Assembly: GCA_019112875.1 (NCBI GenBank) | Contig: DXIO01000046.1 | Span: 1-53,396, forward strand | DNA from: Candidatus Aquabacterium excrementipullorum | GTDB taxonomy: Bacteria; Pseudomonadota; Gammaproteobacteria; Burkholderiales; Burkholderiaceae_C | Direction of reading: 5' to 3' | Length of the DNA stretch: 53,396 nucleotides | Shown here: one piece after another, positions 1 through 9,093 of the stretch | Position numbering within the stretch: the stretch's first letter is position 1 | Layout of the letters: each line of letters opens with the position of its first letter | Made by a program: the position numbers and the translations under genes | Notes under the pieces: generated by a model | What the model was told of the DNA's origin: nothing | The model's database searches: none | Seen by the model: only the letters and a program-made list of their open reading frames with translations

Positions 1-525
1 GCCTTCGACATCGACGCCAACGGCATCCTGCACGTGAGCGCCAAGGACAAGGGCACGGGCAAGGAGAACAAGATCACCATCAAGGCCAATTCGGGCCTGT
101 CCGAGGAGGAAATCCAGAAGATGGTGAAGGACGCCGAGCTCAACGCCTCCGAGGACAAGAAGAAGCTCGAACTGGTGCAGGCCAAGAACCAAGGCGAAGG
201 CCTGGTGCACAGCGTGCGCAAGTCGCTCACCGAGTACGGCGACAAGCTGGAAGCCGACGAGAAGGACAAGATCGAAGCCGCGATCAAGGACGTCGAGGAA
301 TCGCTCAAGGGCGAGGACAAGGACGACATCGAGGCCAAGACCAATGCCCTGATGACGGCCAGCCAGAAGCTGGGCGAGAAGATGTACGCCGACATGCAGG
401 CATCGCAAGGCGCCGCCGGTGCGGCGGGTGCCGATACGGCTGGTGCGGCCGGTGGTGCAGAGCAGGCCCGCCCCGCCGACGACAATGTGGTCGACGCCGA
501 GTTCAAGGAAGTCAAGAAGGACTGA
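1..525 (+). CDS. dnaK: Chaperone DnaK, C-terminal part (5' end outside window)
   Basis: Only the last 174 codons are present; the reading frame is open from base 1. The visible part begins in the substrate-binding beta domain (residues [14 protein letters not shown], a very conserved Hsp70 stretch). It continues through the alpha-helical lid and ends in a Gly/Ala-rich linker and the acidic tail EFKEVKKD typical of bacterial DnaK. DnaK is the cytoplasmic Hsp70 that binds unfolded segments in an ATP-dependent cycle driven by DnaJ and GrpE. The co-chaperone gene dnaJ follows, but one unrelated exported protein is encoded between them. Identification is secure from sequence; the ATPase domain cannot be inspected. 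Confidence 0.97.
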   Translation, partial: AFDIDANGILHVSAKDKGTGKENKITIKANSGLSEEEIQKMVKDAELNASEDKKKLELVQAKNQGEGLVHSVRKSLTEYGDKLEADEKDKIEAAIKDVEESLKGEDKDDIEAKTNALMTASQKLGEKMYADMQASQGAAGAAGADTAGAAGGAEQARPADDNVVDAEFKEVKKD

Positions 526-626
526 TTTCTCGGCAGTGCTCGATCGGCACGATCGGCGCGAGGGTTCTCCAAGAGACCTCGCGCCCGTCGTGCCGAGTGC
601 GTTTCCTGCTCTGGAAGATCACGCCC

Positions 627-1826
627 ATGTCCTACACCTCTACCAAAGCCCTTCGTGGCGCTCGCCGTTGGTTGCCGATGCTTGCGCTGGCCGGCTTGGC
701 ACACGCGTCCGCGCCAGCGGCCGACTTCGTCACCAGTCTCGACAGCCGATGCGCGGTCTGGGGCCCGTGGTCGCTGGGCGACGACAAGCAGCCGGTGCGC
801 TACCAGGGGCCGTGCGTCCAGGGCAAGGCCGACGGGCGGGGCAAGGCCCAGTGGCTGAACCCCTACCGCTTCAAGGAAGGCAAGGAAGAGGTGGACGAGG
901 CCTGGGAAGGCACCTTCCGCCGGGGCGTGTTCATCGGCGATCAGACCTTCAAGGGTGGCGTCGAGGCCTGGCGCGGCAACCTTGTCCTGAGTGATCACGG
1001 CAAGATTGGCGACACCATCGCGCTGTGGGTTCACCGCGCCCCTGCGAAGGGGCCGGTCAACCTGTGCGAGCTGGAGCACGTGGCCCTGGTCGTGCCCAAC
1101 GGGTTCAAGGTGGAAGACGATGCCCTGGTCCAGGCACGCATGCTGGCCGCCCAGCAAGCCGTGGTGGCCGCCTGCCCGAGCAACGCGGCCTTCCGCGCGA
1201 CGGACGTCGTGCTGTGGAAGGCCGTGCTGATACCGGATCCTCAGGGCACGGAGCCCCCTGCCCTGGCCAAGGGCTCGGTCGTGCTGGACAACGGCAAGCC
1301 TGCCGAGGTGCGGGCCTACCGCAACGACGCCTCGGCCGCGGTGCGCCAGAAGCAGGCCGATGCCGAACGCAGCGCCAGGCGCGAGCAGGCCCGGCAAGCC
1401 TTCCACCGCCTGAGCGCCGATCAGCACGTGAACGCCTGGCTGACCGTGGCGCAAGCCGACAAGGACCCGTTCAAGTGGCAAGGCAAGACCGTGGCGCTGA
1501 CCGTTCGGCTCGAGCGCATGCTCAGCCCGTCCGTGGCCTGGGTGAGCGAAGCTGATCGCACCGGCTATGGCTATGCCTCGCTGTTGCTCAAGGGTGTCAA
1601 TTCGGACACCTTCGGCAAGCTCGACACGGCCGTGGTGATCGGCCAGCTCGACGGGCGCAGGAAGGCATCCGACTTGGGCGTGAGCGGATCGAGCGACTCG
1701 CTGGAAGCCACCACGCTGAACGTCACGCACACCCGCCCCTGTGAACAACGCCAGTGCATGGACTGGCTGGGGTGGGATGTCCGCAAGGAAATGACCTGGG
1801 GTGAGCCGTTCAAGGCCGCTCCCTGA
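627..1826 (+). CDS. Exported protein of unknown function between dnaK and dnaJ (MORN-like segment)
   Basis: A 399-residue protein that I do not recognise as a named family. I start it at ATG 627, giving a basic N-terminus, a hydrophobic core ([12 protein letters not shown]) and an Ala-X-Ala cleavage region near residue 26, which is a convincing Sec signal peptide. An upstream in-frame ATG at 597 would bury that signal. Residues about 50-100 contain glycine/aromatic spacing like MORN repeats ([13 protein letters not shown], then [12 protein letters not shown]). The rest is a mixed alpha/beta periplasmic-type sequence with a charged helix around residues 235-265. The stop lies 11 bp before dnaJ, so it is probably co-transcribed with the chaperones and may be heat-inducible. 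That is inference; nothing in the sequence shows a chaperone role. Confidence 0.8.
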   Translation: MSYTSTKALRGARRWLPMLALAGLAHASAPAADFVTSLDSRCAVWGPWSLGDDKQPVRYQGPCVQGKADGRGKAQWLNPYRFKEGKEEVDEAWEGTFRRGVFIGDQTFKGGVEAWRGNLVLSDHGKIGDTIALWVHRAPAKGPVNLCELEHVALVVPNGFKVEDDALVQARMLAAQQAVVAACPSNAAFRATDVVLWKAVLIPDPQGTEPPALAKGSVVLDNGKPAEVRAYRNDASAAVRQKQADAERSARREQARQAFHRLSADQHVNAWLTVAQADKDPFKWQGKTVALTVRLERMLSPSVAWVSEADRTGYGYASLLLKGVNSDTFGKLDTAVVIGQLDGRRKASDLGVSGSSDSLEATTLNVTHTRPCEQRQCMDWLGWDVRKEMTWGEPFKAAP

Positions 1827-1837
1827 GGAACAATCGC

Positions 1838-2986
1838 ATGGCAAAACGCGACTATTACGAAGTGCTGGGACTCGCCAAGAGCGCGTCCGAGGACGAGATC
1901 AAAAAGGCCTACCGCAAGTTGGCCATGAAGTACCACCCCGACCGCAACCAGGGTGACAAGGCCAAGGAGGCCGAAGAGCAGTTCAAGGAGGCCAAGGAGG
2001 CCTACGAGATGCTCTCGGACCCCAAGAAGAAGGCCGCCTACGACCAGTACGGCCACGCCGGTGTGGACCCGAACATGGGTGCCGGCCGGGGCGGCCCGGG
2101 TGGCGAAGGCTTCGGTGGCTTCGCCGAGGCCTTTGGCGACATCTTCGGCGACATCTTCGGTCAGCAAGGCGGCGGCCGCCGCGGTGGCGGTGGTCCGCAG
2201 GTCTACCGTGGCAACGACCTCTCCTACGCGATGGAGATCACGCTCGAAGAGGCCGCCCATGGCAAGGACACGCAGATCCGCATCCCCGCCTGGGAAGAGT
2301 GCGTCACCTGCCACGGCAGCGGCGCCAAGCCCGGCACCCAGCCCAAGACCTGCCCCACCTGCAGCGGCTCCGGCACGGTGCACATGCGCCAGGGTTTCTT
2401 CAGCGTGCAGCAGACCTGTCCGCATTGCCAGGGCACGGGCAAGATCATTCCCGAGCCCTGCGTCACGTGCTCCGGCCAGGGCCGCGTCAAGAAGACCAAG
2501 ACGCTGGAAGTCAAGATCCCGGCGGGCATCAACGAGGGGATGCGCATCCGCTCGGCCGGCAATGGCGAGCCAGGCACCAACGGCGGCCCTGCCGGCGACC
2601 TCTACATCGAGATCCGCATCAAGCCGCACGATATTTTCGAGCGCGATGGCGACGACCTGCACTGCAATGTGCCCGTACCGCTGACCAGCGCGGCCCTGGG
2701 CGGCTCGATCGAGGTACCCACCCTGGGCGGCAAGGCCGAGATCGAGATCCCGGAAGGCACGCAGCACGGCAAGACCTTCCGCCTGCGCGGCAAGGGCATC
2801 AAGGGCATTCGCTCCAGCTACCCGGGCGATCTGTACTGCCACATCGCGGTCGAGACCCCCGTCAAGCTGACCGAGCACCAGCGCAAGCTGCTCAAGGAAC
2901 TGGACGAGTCCCTCAAGAAGGGTGGCGAGAAGCACTCACCCAATTCCAAGAGCTGGACTGATCGGGTCAAGAACCTGTTCAAGTAA
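1838..2986 (+). CDS. dnaJ: Co-chaperone DnaJ (Hsp40)
   Basis: Full-length 382-residue DnaJ. The J domain (residues 4-70) carries the HPD motif at 33-35 that stimulates DnaK ATPase activity. A Gly/Phe-rich linker follows (about 77-125). The zinc-binding domain starts near residue 155 with all four CxxCxGxG modules present ([32 protein letters not shown]). The C-terminal substrate-binding beta domains complete the type I architecture. The protein delivers unfolded clients to DnaK in the cytoplasm. It is the last gene of the dnaK unit and is followed 30 bp downstream by a strong intrinsic terminator. Confidence 0.98.
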   Translation: MAKRDYYEVLGLAKSASEDEIKKAYRKLAMKYHPDRNQGDKAKEAEEQFKEAKEAYEMLSDPKKKAAYDQYGHAGVDPNMGAGRGGPGGEGFGGFAEAFGDIFGDIFGQQGGGRRGGGGPQVYRGNDLSYAMEITLEEAAHGKDTQIRIPAWEECVTCHGSGAKPGTQPKTCPTCSGSGTVHMRQGFFSVQQTCPHCQGTGKIIPEPCVTCSGQGRVKKTKTLEVKIPAGINEGMRIRSAGNGEPGTNGGPAGDLYIEIRIKPHDIFERDGDDLHCNVPVPLTSAALGGSIEVPTLGGKAEIEIPEGTQHGKTFRLRGKGIKGIRSSYPGDLYCHIAVETPVKLTEHQRKLLKELDESLKKGGEKHSPNSKSWTDRVKNLFK

Positions 2987-3016
2987 CGGGAAAGGCCGCC
3001 AGGTCCCCCCACTGAC

Positions 3017-3041
3017 AAAGGCACCTTAGGGTGCCTTTTTT
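3017..3041 (+). terminator. Rho-independent terminator after dnaJ
   Basis: A perfect stem AAAGGCACC / GGTGCCTTT with a 4-base loop is followed by a run of T. It lies 30 bp after the dnaJ stop and marks the end of the dnaK-dnaJ transcript. Confidence 0.93.
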
Positions 3042-3094
3042 CGTGGATCGAGACAAAATGCCCTTGACAAAATGGGAACCTGCAAAACGGAGGG

Positions 3095-3122
3095 CTCAAG
3101 TAGTCCTTCCGGATGCCGAAAT
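3095..3122 (+). promoter_or_regulatory. Putative FliA (sigma-28) promoter for the REC-TPR / histidine kinase pair
   Basis: The sequence reads TCAAGTAG, 11 bases, GCCGAAAT. The enterobacterial FliA consensus is TAAAGTTT-N11-GCCGATAA, so the spacing is exact and the core GCCGA is intact. It sits about 85 bp upstream of ATG 3206 and overlaps the longest possible reading frame of that gene, which supports the shorter start. A vegetative TTGACA lies just upstream (3064-3069), but I find no matching -10. Recognition by FliA is inferred from motif match only. Confidence 0.55.
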
Positions 3123-3205
3123 GGCTCCGTAGAGGTCGGTGCTTGTCCAGGCCGACACGCGGCGCGCGCGTGCCGCTCCTTCTGAATCCCACGGGTGACA
3201 CCGCC

Positions 3206-4846
3206 ATGCCTATACAGACCCGGTTCTCCGACATTCAGGCCCTTGTCATCGACGACATGGCCGTCCAGCAGACCACGCTGAGGGGCCAGCTTTCGCAGCT
3301 GGGCATCGGCAAGATCGACGTGGCCTCGAATGCCGAGGACGCCGCACGCCTGATCAAGTCCCGCCGCTACGGGCTGATCCTGTGCGACTACAACCTCAAT
3401 GCCAAGACCGACGGCCAGCAGCTGTTCGAGCACCTGCGCGACACCGGCACCCTGGGCGCCGACTGCCTGTTCTTCATGGTGACGGCCGAGAGCTCCTACG
3501 CCTCCGTGGCCTCGGCCACCGAGCACCACCCCGATGCCTACCTGCTCAAGCCCATCACGGCCAGCGACATCGAGGACCGCCTGAAGGCCCTGCTGGACAA
3601 GCGCGAAGCTCTGCTTGCCATCAATCAGAAGCTGGCCCGCGAAGATCTGGCCGGTGCCGTGGCCGAGTGCGACAAGGTGCTGGCCGCCCAGAACCGCTGG
3701 TACATGGCGGTGCTGCAGATCAAGGGCCAGGCCCTGCTGCAGCTGGGTCGCCACCAGGACGCCAAGGAGGTCTACCGCCACGCGCTGGAGAAGCGCCCGC
3801 AGCTCGTCTGGGCGCAACTGGGCCTGGCGCGCGCCCACAAGGCCGCCGGCCAGTTCGAGGAGGCCAAGCACCTGGCCCAGCAGATCATGGGCTCGCGTGA
3901 GGGCGAAAAGAACGTGGCCGCCTACGATGTGATGGCCGAGGCGCTGGAAGCCCAGGGCGATGCCCAGGCCGCGATGTGGGTGCTGCGCGATGCCGCGGCC
4001 GTGGTGCCCTCGGCCCGCCGACACCGCCTGGCCGGCGAGAGCGCCTACCGCAACGGCGATCTGGATTCGGCCAAGGACTACCTGCAGAAGGTGGCCAAGG
4101 CCACCAAGGGCTCCGTGATCGCACAGCCGCAGGACACCCTGCTGCTGGCCCAGACCCTGGTGGACCGCGGCGACACCGCCGAGGCCCTGAAGGTGCTGGG
4201 CGACAGCGCGGCCGCCTACAAGACCACGCCCACCTTCGAGAACGTGTCCCAGGCCCTGCAGGCCCAGGCGCATGCCAAGGCCGGCGCATCGGATGAATCC
4301 GAGAAGGCGCTCAAGCGAGCCCGTGAAACGATGCGCAAGGGCAAGGCCGATTTCGCCACCATCGCCCTGGCCAAGGCCGAGCTGATGGCCGGGCACGAGG
4401 ACGAAGGCCTCAAGTTGATGGAAACCGCCATCAGCGCGGACCACGAGAACCCGCGGATCAAGCAGATGATCGGCAACGCCCTGCGCGACACCGGCCATGA
4501 GGACAAGATGGACGCCATCGTGCTGGCGGCCGCTGCGGTGCTCACCACCCGCGTGCAGGACGCCCGCAAGCTGCTGGGCAACAGCCAGATCGACGAGGCC
4601 GTGCAGGCCATCGAGACCGTGCTGCGCGACTACCCCGAGAACACCGCCGCCTTGCTCCAGGCCGCGCAGATCAACTGCATGGCCCTGCGGCTGAAGAAGG
4701 AGTTCAAGGCGGACATGGTCGAGCGGGTGCGCCAGTACCTGACGCGCCTTGAAACGCTGATGCCCGGCCATGACCGCGTGACCATGATGCGCCGTTACTT
4801 CCGAGAGACGCTGGCGGCGCTGGAAGCGGCGTCCACGGCCCATTGA
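3206..4846 (+). CDS. Response regulator with receiver domain and TPR repeats
   Basis: A 546-residue soluble protein. Residues about 10-130 form a CheY-like receiver: the phospho-acceptor is Asp61 (in ILCDYN), acidic residues are near the N-terminus (VIDDM), and the conserved Lys is in LLKPI. The remainder is helical and contains TPR-like repeats (for example WYMAVLQIKGQALLQLGRHQ and LVWAQLGLARAHKAAGQF), so output is probably protein-protein interaction and not DNA binding. I use ATG 3206; an in-frame ATG at 3113 would place coding sequence over the FliA-like promoter. The next gene, a small histidine kinase, starts about 20 bases after this stop and is the natural partner. Target and function are unknown; a motility or chemotaxis role is suggested only by the promoter. 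Confidence 0.88.
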   Translation: MPIQTRFSDIQALVIDDMAVQQTTLRGQLSQLGIGKIDVASNAEDAARLIKSRRYGLILCDYNLNAKTDGQQLFEHLRDTGTLGADCLFFMVTAESSYASVASATEHHPDAYLLKPITASDIEDRLKALLDKREALLAINQKLAREDLAGAVAECDKVLAAQNRWYMAVLQIKGQALLQLGRHQDAKEVYRHALEKRPQLVWAQLGLARAHKAAGQFEEAKHLAQQIMGSREGEKNVAAYDVMAEALEAQGDAQAAMWVLRDAAAVVPSARRHRLAGESAYRNGDLDSAKDYLQKVAKATKGSVIAQPQDTLLLAQTLVDRGDTAEALKVLGDSAAAYKTTPTFENVSQALQAQAHAKAGASDESEKALKRARETMRKGKADFATIALAKAELMAGHEDEGLKLMETAISADHENPRIKQMIGNALRDTGHEDKMDAIVLAAAAVLTTRVQDARKLLGNSQIDEAVQAIETVLRDYPENTAALLQAAQINCMALRLKKEFKADMVERVRQYLTRLETLMPGHDRVTMMRRYFRETLAALEAASTAH

Positions 4847-4866
4847 AGACGATCGAGGACCACCGG

Positions 4867-5487
4867 ATGGAGTCCACCACCCTCACTCTGATCGCCCACG
4901 ATCTGAAGAATGCGCTGGGCTCGCTGGAAGGCGAGCTGGAAGCCTTGATCGACCAGCCCGACCCGGTGCTGGCCCACACGGCCTACATCCACTGCACCGA
5001 ACTGCGCCGGCAGTTCGTGCAGTTCCTGGCCGTGTACGGCTCATCGGATGGCCTGGCCGCCCACAGCGAAGACGAGTCGCCCATCGAGCTGCTGCAGTCG
5101 CTCACCCGCATGGCGCAGATCAAGGCCATGACGCTGCCCACCAATCCGCGTGTGCGCCTGCTGCAGGACGTGACGCCCCCGCCCTTCTGGTATTTGGACC
5201 GCCGCCTGGTATCCATGGCGATGGAGGCCGCGCTGCACAATGCCAGCCGCTTCGCGCGCAAGGACGTGACCTTGCGCGCACGCAGCCAGGATGACTACCT
5301 GGTGCTGGTGGTCGAGGACGACGGTCCCGGGCTGGGCGCGGTCGACCCCAACGATCATTCGACGGGCCTGGGCACCATGCTGTGCCAGGCCGTGGCCAAG
5401 GCCCACCGCAGCGGTGAACGCGTCGGCCGGGTCAGCATGGAGAACCGCCCGGAAGGCGGCGTGTGCTTCGAACTCTGGCTGCCCTGA
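4867..5487 (+). CDS. Small soluble sensor histidine kinase
   Basis: A 206-residue protein with no membrane segment and no recognisable sensor domain. The H-box is IAHDLKNALG with His11 as predicted phospho-acceptor. The HATPase domain shows the N box (EAALHNASRF), G1 (EDDGPGLG) and G2 (STGLGTMLCQ). I choose ATG 4867 because GAGGA lies 7-11 bases upstream. A TTG at 4843 overlapping the previous stop is an alternative that would add eight residues. It is co-transcribed with the preceding REC-TPR regulator and probably phosphorylates it. With no input domain, it likely senses through a partner protein, possibly the TPR part of that regulator (inference). Confidence 0.87.
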   Translation: MESTTLTLIAHDLKNALGSLEGELEALIDQPDPVLAHTAYIHCTELRRQFVQFLAVYGSSDGLAAHSEDESPIELLQSLTRMAQIKAMTLPTNPRVRLLQDVTPPPFWYLDRRLVSMAMEAALHNASRFARKDVTLRARSQDDYLVLVVEDDGPGLGAVDPNDHSTGLGTMLCQAVAKAHRSGERVGRVSMENRPEGGVCFELWLP

Positions 5488-5504
5488 GTCTTTGCGGGCA
5501 GGGG

Positions 5505-7496
5505 TCAGTGCACCGTCGGCGTCGTCGAAGCCACCGACAGCTTCAAGTCACCGTGCCGGTAGGCCTCGCTCGCCAGTTGGTAGTAGCTGATCGCATCGCC
5601 CAGCAAGTCCACGCTCAGCGCATCCATCGGCATTTCCTTGCCCGAGCCTGCATCCACCACGCGGTAACGCGCGTTGGGCTTGAGCTCCACCACGCGACCC
5701 TCTTCGTAATAACCCACCGTCTGGTAGTTGGCCAGCAGCGCGCGCTGGTGCTGGCGGCCTTCGGCGCTAAGGATGTCGTGCCCGAAGAAGCGTGAGCGGT
5801 AGCTCACGTTGAGCATGCCCAGCACCGTCGGGCCTACGTCGATCTGCGAACTGATGGTGTCCACCACCGAGGGCTGCACGAACCCGGGCGCGTAGACGAT
5901 CATGGGGATGTGGTAGTTCTCGATCGGCAAATCCTGCTTGCCGCGGCCCTTGTGCGTGTGGTCGGCCACGATCACGAACACGGTGTTGTCGAACCAGGCG
6001 TGGCGGCGCGCACGCTCGATGAAATCGCCGATGGCGTAGTCGGTGTATTTCACGCCGCCTTCGCGGCCGGTGTGCGAGGGGATGTCGATGCGGCCGTCCG
6101 GGTAGGTGAAGGGCCGATGGTTCGACGTGGTCATGATGTGGGCGAAGAAGGGCTTGCCCTTGGCCTGGCGCTGGTCGAGCTGGCCCAGGGCCAGGGTGAA
6201 GAGATCCTCGTCGGCCACGCCCCAGATGTTCTCGAAATGGATGTCCTTGGGCGCCAGCGCCGTGCGGTCGACCACCGTGTAGCCGTTGCCGCCGAAGAAG
6301 GCGTTCATGTTGTCGAAGTAGCCGTAGCCGCCGTAGAGGTACAGGGGCTCGTAGCCCTGCTCGCGAAAGACCTCGCCCAGCGTGAAGAGCTGGCCGTTGT
6401 CCGGGCGCTTGACGATGGAGTGGCCCGGCGTGGGCGGCACGGACAGGGTCAGCGCCTCCAGCCCGCGCACCGTGCGTGTGCCCGTGGCGTACAGGTGGGT
6501 AAACAGCATGCCTTGCTTGGCCAGGCGATCCAGGTTGGGCGTGAGGCCCTGGCGGTTGCCGAAGGCACCCAGGAATTCGGCGCTCAGGCTTTCGACGCTG
6601 ATCAGCACGACGTTGTAGTGGCGTGGCGGGCCCTCGGCCTTGATCTCGCGGTCATAGGGGCGCTGCGAGATGGTCACGGGCATGCGCGAACCCACCAGCA
6701 CCTCTTCTTCCAGCTCGGCCAGGGCCTCGTTGTGCGGCAAGGTCTTGTAGAAGCGGTCGTAGTCGATCTCATTGGTGCGGAAGGCATGCCAGAAGTCATA
6801 GTAGCCATTGCCGGCCAGTTCGTTGATCTGGGCGTTGTCGGAGAACTCCTTGAAGCGACTGTCCAGCCCGGCCATCACGGCGGAGGCCGCCAGCAGCCAC
6901 GCGCACAGGGCAAACCAGGGACGGGATGTGCCCTGGCCGGCCTCCGAGCGCAACTGGCTGCGGGTGCGACCCGACAGCCACCACCACATGCCGGTGGCCA
7001 GCAAGGCGGCCAGCGCAAACATCAAGGGCAGGTTGTAGGACTCGCGCAGATTGCCCAGCACCTCGTTGGTGTAGATCAGGTAGTCGACGGCGATGAAATT
7101 GAAGCGCGAGGCGAACTCGTTCCAGAAGGTGAATTCGCTGGCCCCCACGCACACCATCACCATGCACAGCGGCCACAGCAGCACGGTCAGCAGCCAGCCC
7201 AGCGAACGTGAGGCGCGCTTGGGCCACAGCACGGCCAACACGGCCAGCGGGGCCAGCGCGCAAAGACCGACGCCGAGGTCGAACGCCGCACCGATGAGCA
7301 CCGTGGGCAGCAAGTGCACCGGCGACCAGGCCGTGGCGTCGCCATTGAAGGCCGCCAACCCCAGGCGCACGGCCAGATTGAAAGACACGAAGGCGGCCAG
7401 CCACAGGCCCATGCTGCGCAGACGGCCAGGCCTTGCCTTCTGGACGGCCGCGTGAGCAAGGCGGCGGGAACGGCTCATCAGGCGAGGAAACAACAT
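5505..7496 (-). CDS. LTA synthase / OpgB-type sulfatase-fold membrane phosphoglycerol transferase
   Basis: A 663-residue inner-membrane protein with about five transmembrane helices in residues 30-210 and a large periplasmic alkaline-phosphatase-superfamily domain from about residue 290. Visible family motifs are NVVLISVESLSAEF (metal-ligand Glu near 302), the nucleophile region TGTRTVRGLEA (Thr340/342), HIMTTSNHRPF and VIVADHTHKG. In Gram-negatives this family transfers phosphoglycerol or related groups from phospholipid to periplasmic or surface glycans such as osmoregulated periplasmic glucans. True lipoteichoic acid is not expected here. It stands alone, convergent with the histidine kinase (18 bp gap) and divergent from the HlyD gene at 7630. 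The substrate cannot be told from sequence. Confidence 0.87.
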   Translation of the reverse strand: MLFPRLMSRSRRLAHAAVQKARPGRLRSMGLWLAAFVSFNLAVRLGLAAFNGDATAWSPVHLLPTVLIGAAFDLGVGLCALAPLAVLAVLWPKRASRSLGWLLTVLLWPLCMVMVCVGASEFTFWNEFASRFNFIAVDYLIYTNEVLGNLRESYNLPLMFALAALLATGMWWWLSGRTRSQLRSEAGQGTSRPWFALCAWLLAASAVMAGLDSRFKEFSDNAQINELAGNGYYDFWHAFRTNEIDYDRFYKTLPHNEALAELEEEVLVGSRMPVTISQRPYDREIKAEGPPRHYNVVLISVESLSAEFLGAFGNRQGLTPNLDRLAKQGMLFTHLYATGTRTVRGLEALTLSVPPTPGHSIVKRPDNGQLFTLGEVFREQGYEPLYLYGGYGYFDNMNAFFGGNGYTVVDRTALAPKDIHFENIWGVADEDLFTLALGQLDQRQAKGKPFFAHIMTTSNHRPFTYPDGRIDIPSHTGREGGVKYTDYAIGDFIERARRHAWFDNTVFVIVADHTHKGRGKQDLPIENYHIPMIVYAPGFVQPSVVDTISSQIDVGPTVLGMLNVSYRSRFFGHDILSAEGRQHQRALLANYQTVGYYEEGRVVELKPNARYRVVDAGSGKEMPMDALSVDLLGDAISYYQLASEAYRHGDLKLSVASTTPTVH

Positions 7497-7616
7497 GAAG
7501 CGTCACGAGACGTGGGGATCGCCAATGGTGGCCGATCAGCCTGAACCAGCCATGAAATCCGATGACGCCGGTCGGCCCCACGCATTTCCACGGATCACCA
7601 AGGTCCCAGTCGCGTG

Positions 7617-7631
7617 AAGATGTCGCATCTT
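7617..7631. repeat. Perfect short inverted repeat upstream of the HlyD/SecA-like operon
   Basis: AAGATG, 3 bases, CATCTT lies in the 133-bp divergent region between the LtaS-like gene and the operon starting near 7630. It overlaps the first possible start codon (TTG 7630). It could be a small operator or chance; no -35/-10 pair is obvious around it. Confidence 0.3.
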
Positions 7632-9093
7632 GCGCTGCCCGGATCGCACCTTGCCGCCCGCGACACCCCCTACCTTGGCACGGCAGGCAGCAGACGAGGT
7701 TGTTGTTTCTCCCGGCGGCAACTTCGCTGAACTGCTGGCCGCCATGGCCGCCCAACCCAGTCTCCAGCGGAGCCTGTTGACGCTGCTGCATGGCCTGCTG
7801 AGCCGCACAGGCGCCACACGCGCCGTGCTGCTCTGGTACGAGGATGGCCACGCGGGACAAGCTCTCGAGGCCCATGGCCCTGGCGCCGGTGGGCAACAGC
7901 CTTCAGGCCATCAGAATGGGTCCGCGCCCGATGCCCTGCTCAGGGACGCCGCCGAAGAGGCCATCGACCAGGGCATCGCCGTGGGCTCGGATGCAGGCGG
8001 CGATGCTGGCGAGTGGCTCAACCGCGCGCAGCAGGCCTTGGCGCAGGCCAGCAACCAGTCCGTGTTGACCGTGCCACTGCCCGGGGGGGCCGATCCGATG
8101 GGCGCCGTGCTGCTGTTCTGGCAGCAGGCAGACACAGGCCCCTGCGACCCCGGCATCCCAGTCATCAGCGGCTGGCTCGCAGGCGTCGCCCCATTGCTGG
8201 CGGCCCAGCGCCGCGCCGAACGCCCCTGGCACTGGCATGCACGGCAGGCATGGCGCCAGCGCCGGCAACGCTGGCGTCAGGACACCCCTCGCCTGCAACG
8301 GCACCTTTGGGCAGCCGGGGGATTGGCGCTGCTTGCCCTGGCCATCGTGCCTCTGCCCGACCGCATCGGCGGCCAGGCCCGCATAGAAGGCGCGCAGCAG
8401 CGCGTGCTGTCCGCGCCCACAGACGGGTTCATCAAGGCCACCCACGTCCATCCAGGCGACCGGGTGAAGGCCGGCCAGGTGCTGGCCGACCTGGCAGAAC
8501 AGGATCTCAAGCTGGAGCGCGACCGCTGGGCCAGCCAGGTCGCCCAACAGGACAACAGCTATGCCGCCGCGATGACCCGCGCCGACCGCGCCGAAGCCGC
8601 CCTCAGCCTCTCGCGGCTGGAGGAGGCCCAGGCCCAGTTGGCCCTGATCGACGAGCAGCTCAAACGATCGCAGCTCAAAGCACCGTTCGACGGCATCGTG
8701 ATCCAGGGCGATCTGAGCCAGTCCATCGGTGCCCCGGTCAAGCAAGGCGACACCCTGATGACCGTGGCCAGCACGCGGCGCTTTCGCGTGGTGATCGACA
8801 TCGACGAAGGCGACATCGCTCGCCTGCAGGCGGGCCAGACGGGCAGCATCGCGCTGTCCGCCCTGCCCTGGGACACGCTGGATCTGAAGGTCGTCCGCAT
8901 CACCGCGCTGGGTGTGGCGCGTGACGGCCGCAATGTCTTCGAGGTGCAGGCCGACTTCAACCAGCCGCTGCCCGCGGACATCCGGCCCGGGCTGACAGGC
9001 CAGGCCAAGGTGATGGTGGGCTGGAGGCCTCTGCTGTGGTCCTGGGCTCGGCCGCTGGTGAATCGCTTGCGCTTTTTGTGGTGGGCCTGGTGA
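7630..9093 (+). CDS. GAF-like domain fused to a membrane-anchored HlyD-type adaptor
   Basis: About 487 residues if the TTG at 7630 is used. The start is uncertain: the first in-frame ATG is 7744 and no good ribosome binding site is visible. Residues about 30-205 are soluble and resemble a GAF domain (TGATRAVLLWYEDG ... SVLTVPLPGGADPMGAVLLFWQ). A single transmembrane helix spans about 225-245, followed by a periplasmic HlyD/membrane-fusion domain: the lipoyl half-motif VLSAPTDGFIKATHVHPGDRVKAG, a short coiled coil around 300-345, the second lipoyl half and a beta-barrel. HlyD proteins bridge inner- and outer-membrane parts of export machines. The cytosolic GAF-like head is unusual for this class and could be a regulatory or docking module. 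The stop overlaps the next gene by one base. Confidence 0.82.
   Translation: MRCPDRTLPPATPPTLARQAADEVVVSPGGNFAELLAAMAAQPSLQRSLLTLLHGLLSRTGATRAVLLWYEDGHAGQALEAHGPGAGGQQPSGHQNGSAPDALLRDAAEEAIDQGIAVGSDAGGDAGEWLNRAQQALAQASNQSVLTVPLPGGADPMGAVLLFWQQADTGPCDPGIPVISGWLAGVAPLLAAQRRAERPWHWHARQAWRQRRQRWRQDTPRLQRHLWAAGGLALLALAIVPLPDRIGGQARIEGAQQRVLSAPTDGFIKATHVHPGDRVKAGQVLADLAEQDLKLERDRWASQVAQQDNSYAAAMTRADRAEAALSLSRLEEAQAQLALIDEQLKRSQLKAPFDGIVIQGDLSQSIGAPVKQGDTLMTVASTRRFRVVIDIDEGDIARLQAGQTGSIALSALPWDTLDLKVVRITALGVARDGRNVFEVQADFNQPLPADIRPGLTGQAKVMVGWRPLLWSWARPLVNRLRFLWWAW

Noticed and set aside
3064-3092. Sigma-70 promoter with TTGACA upstream of the REC-TPR gene
   Set aside because: The -35 is perfect, but nothing resembling a -10 lies at 16-18 bases.
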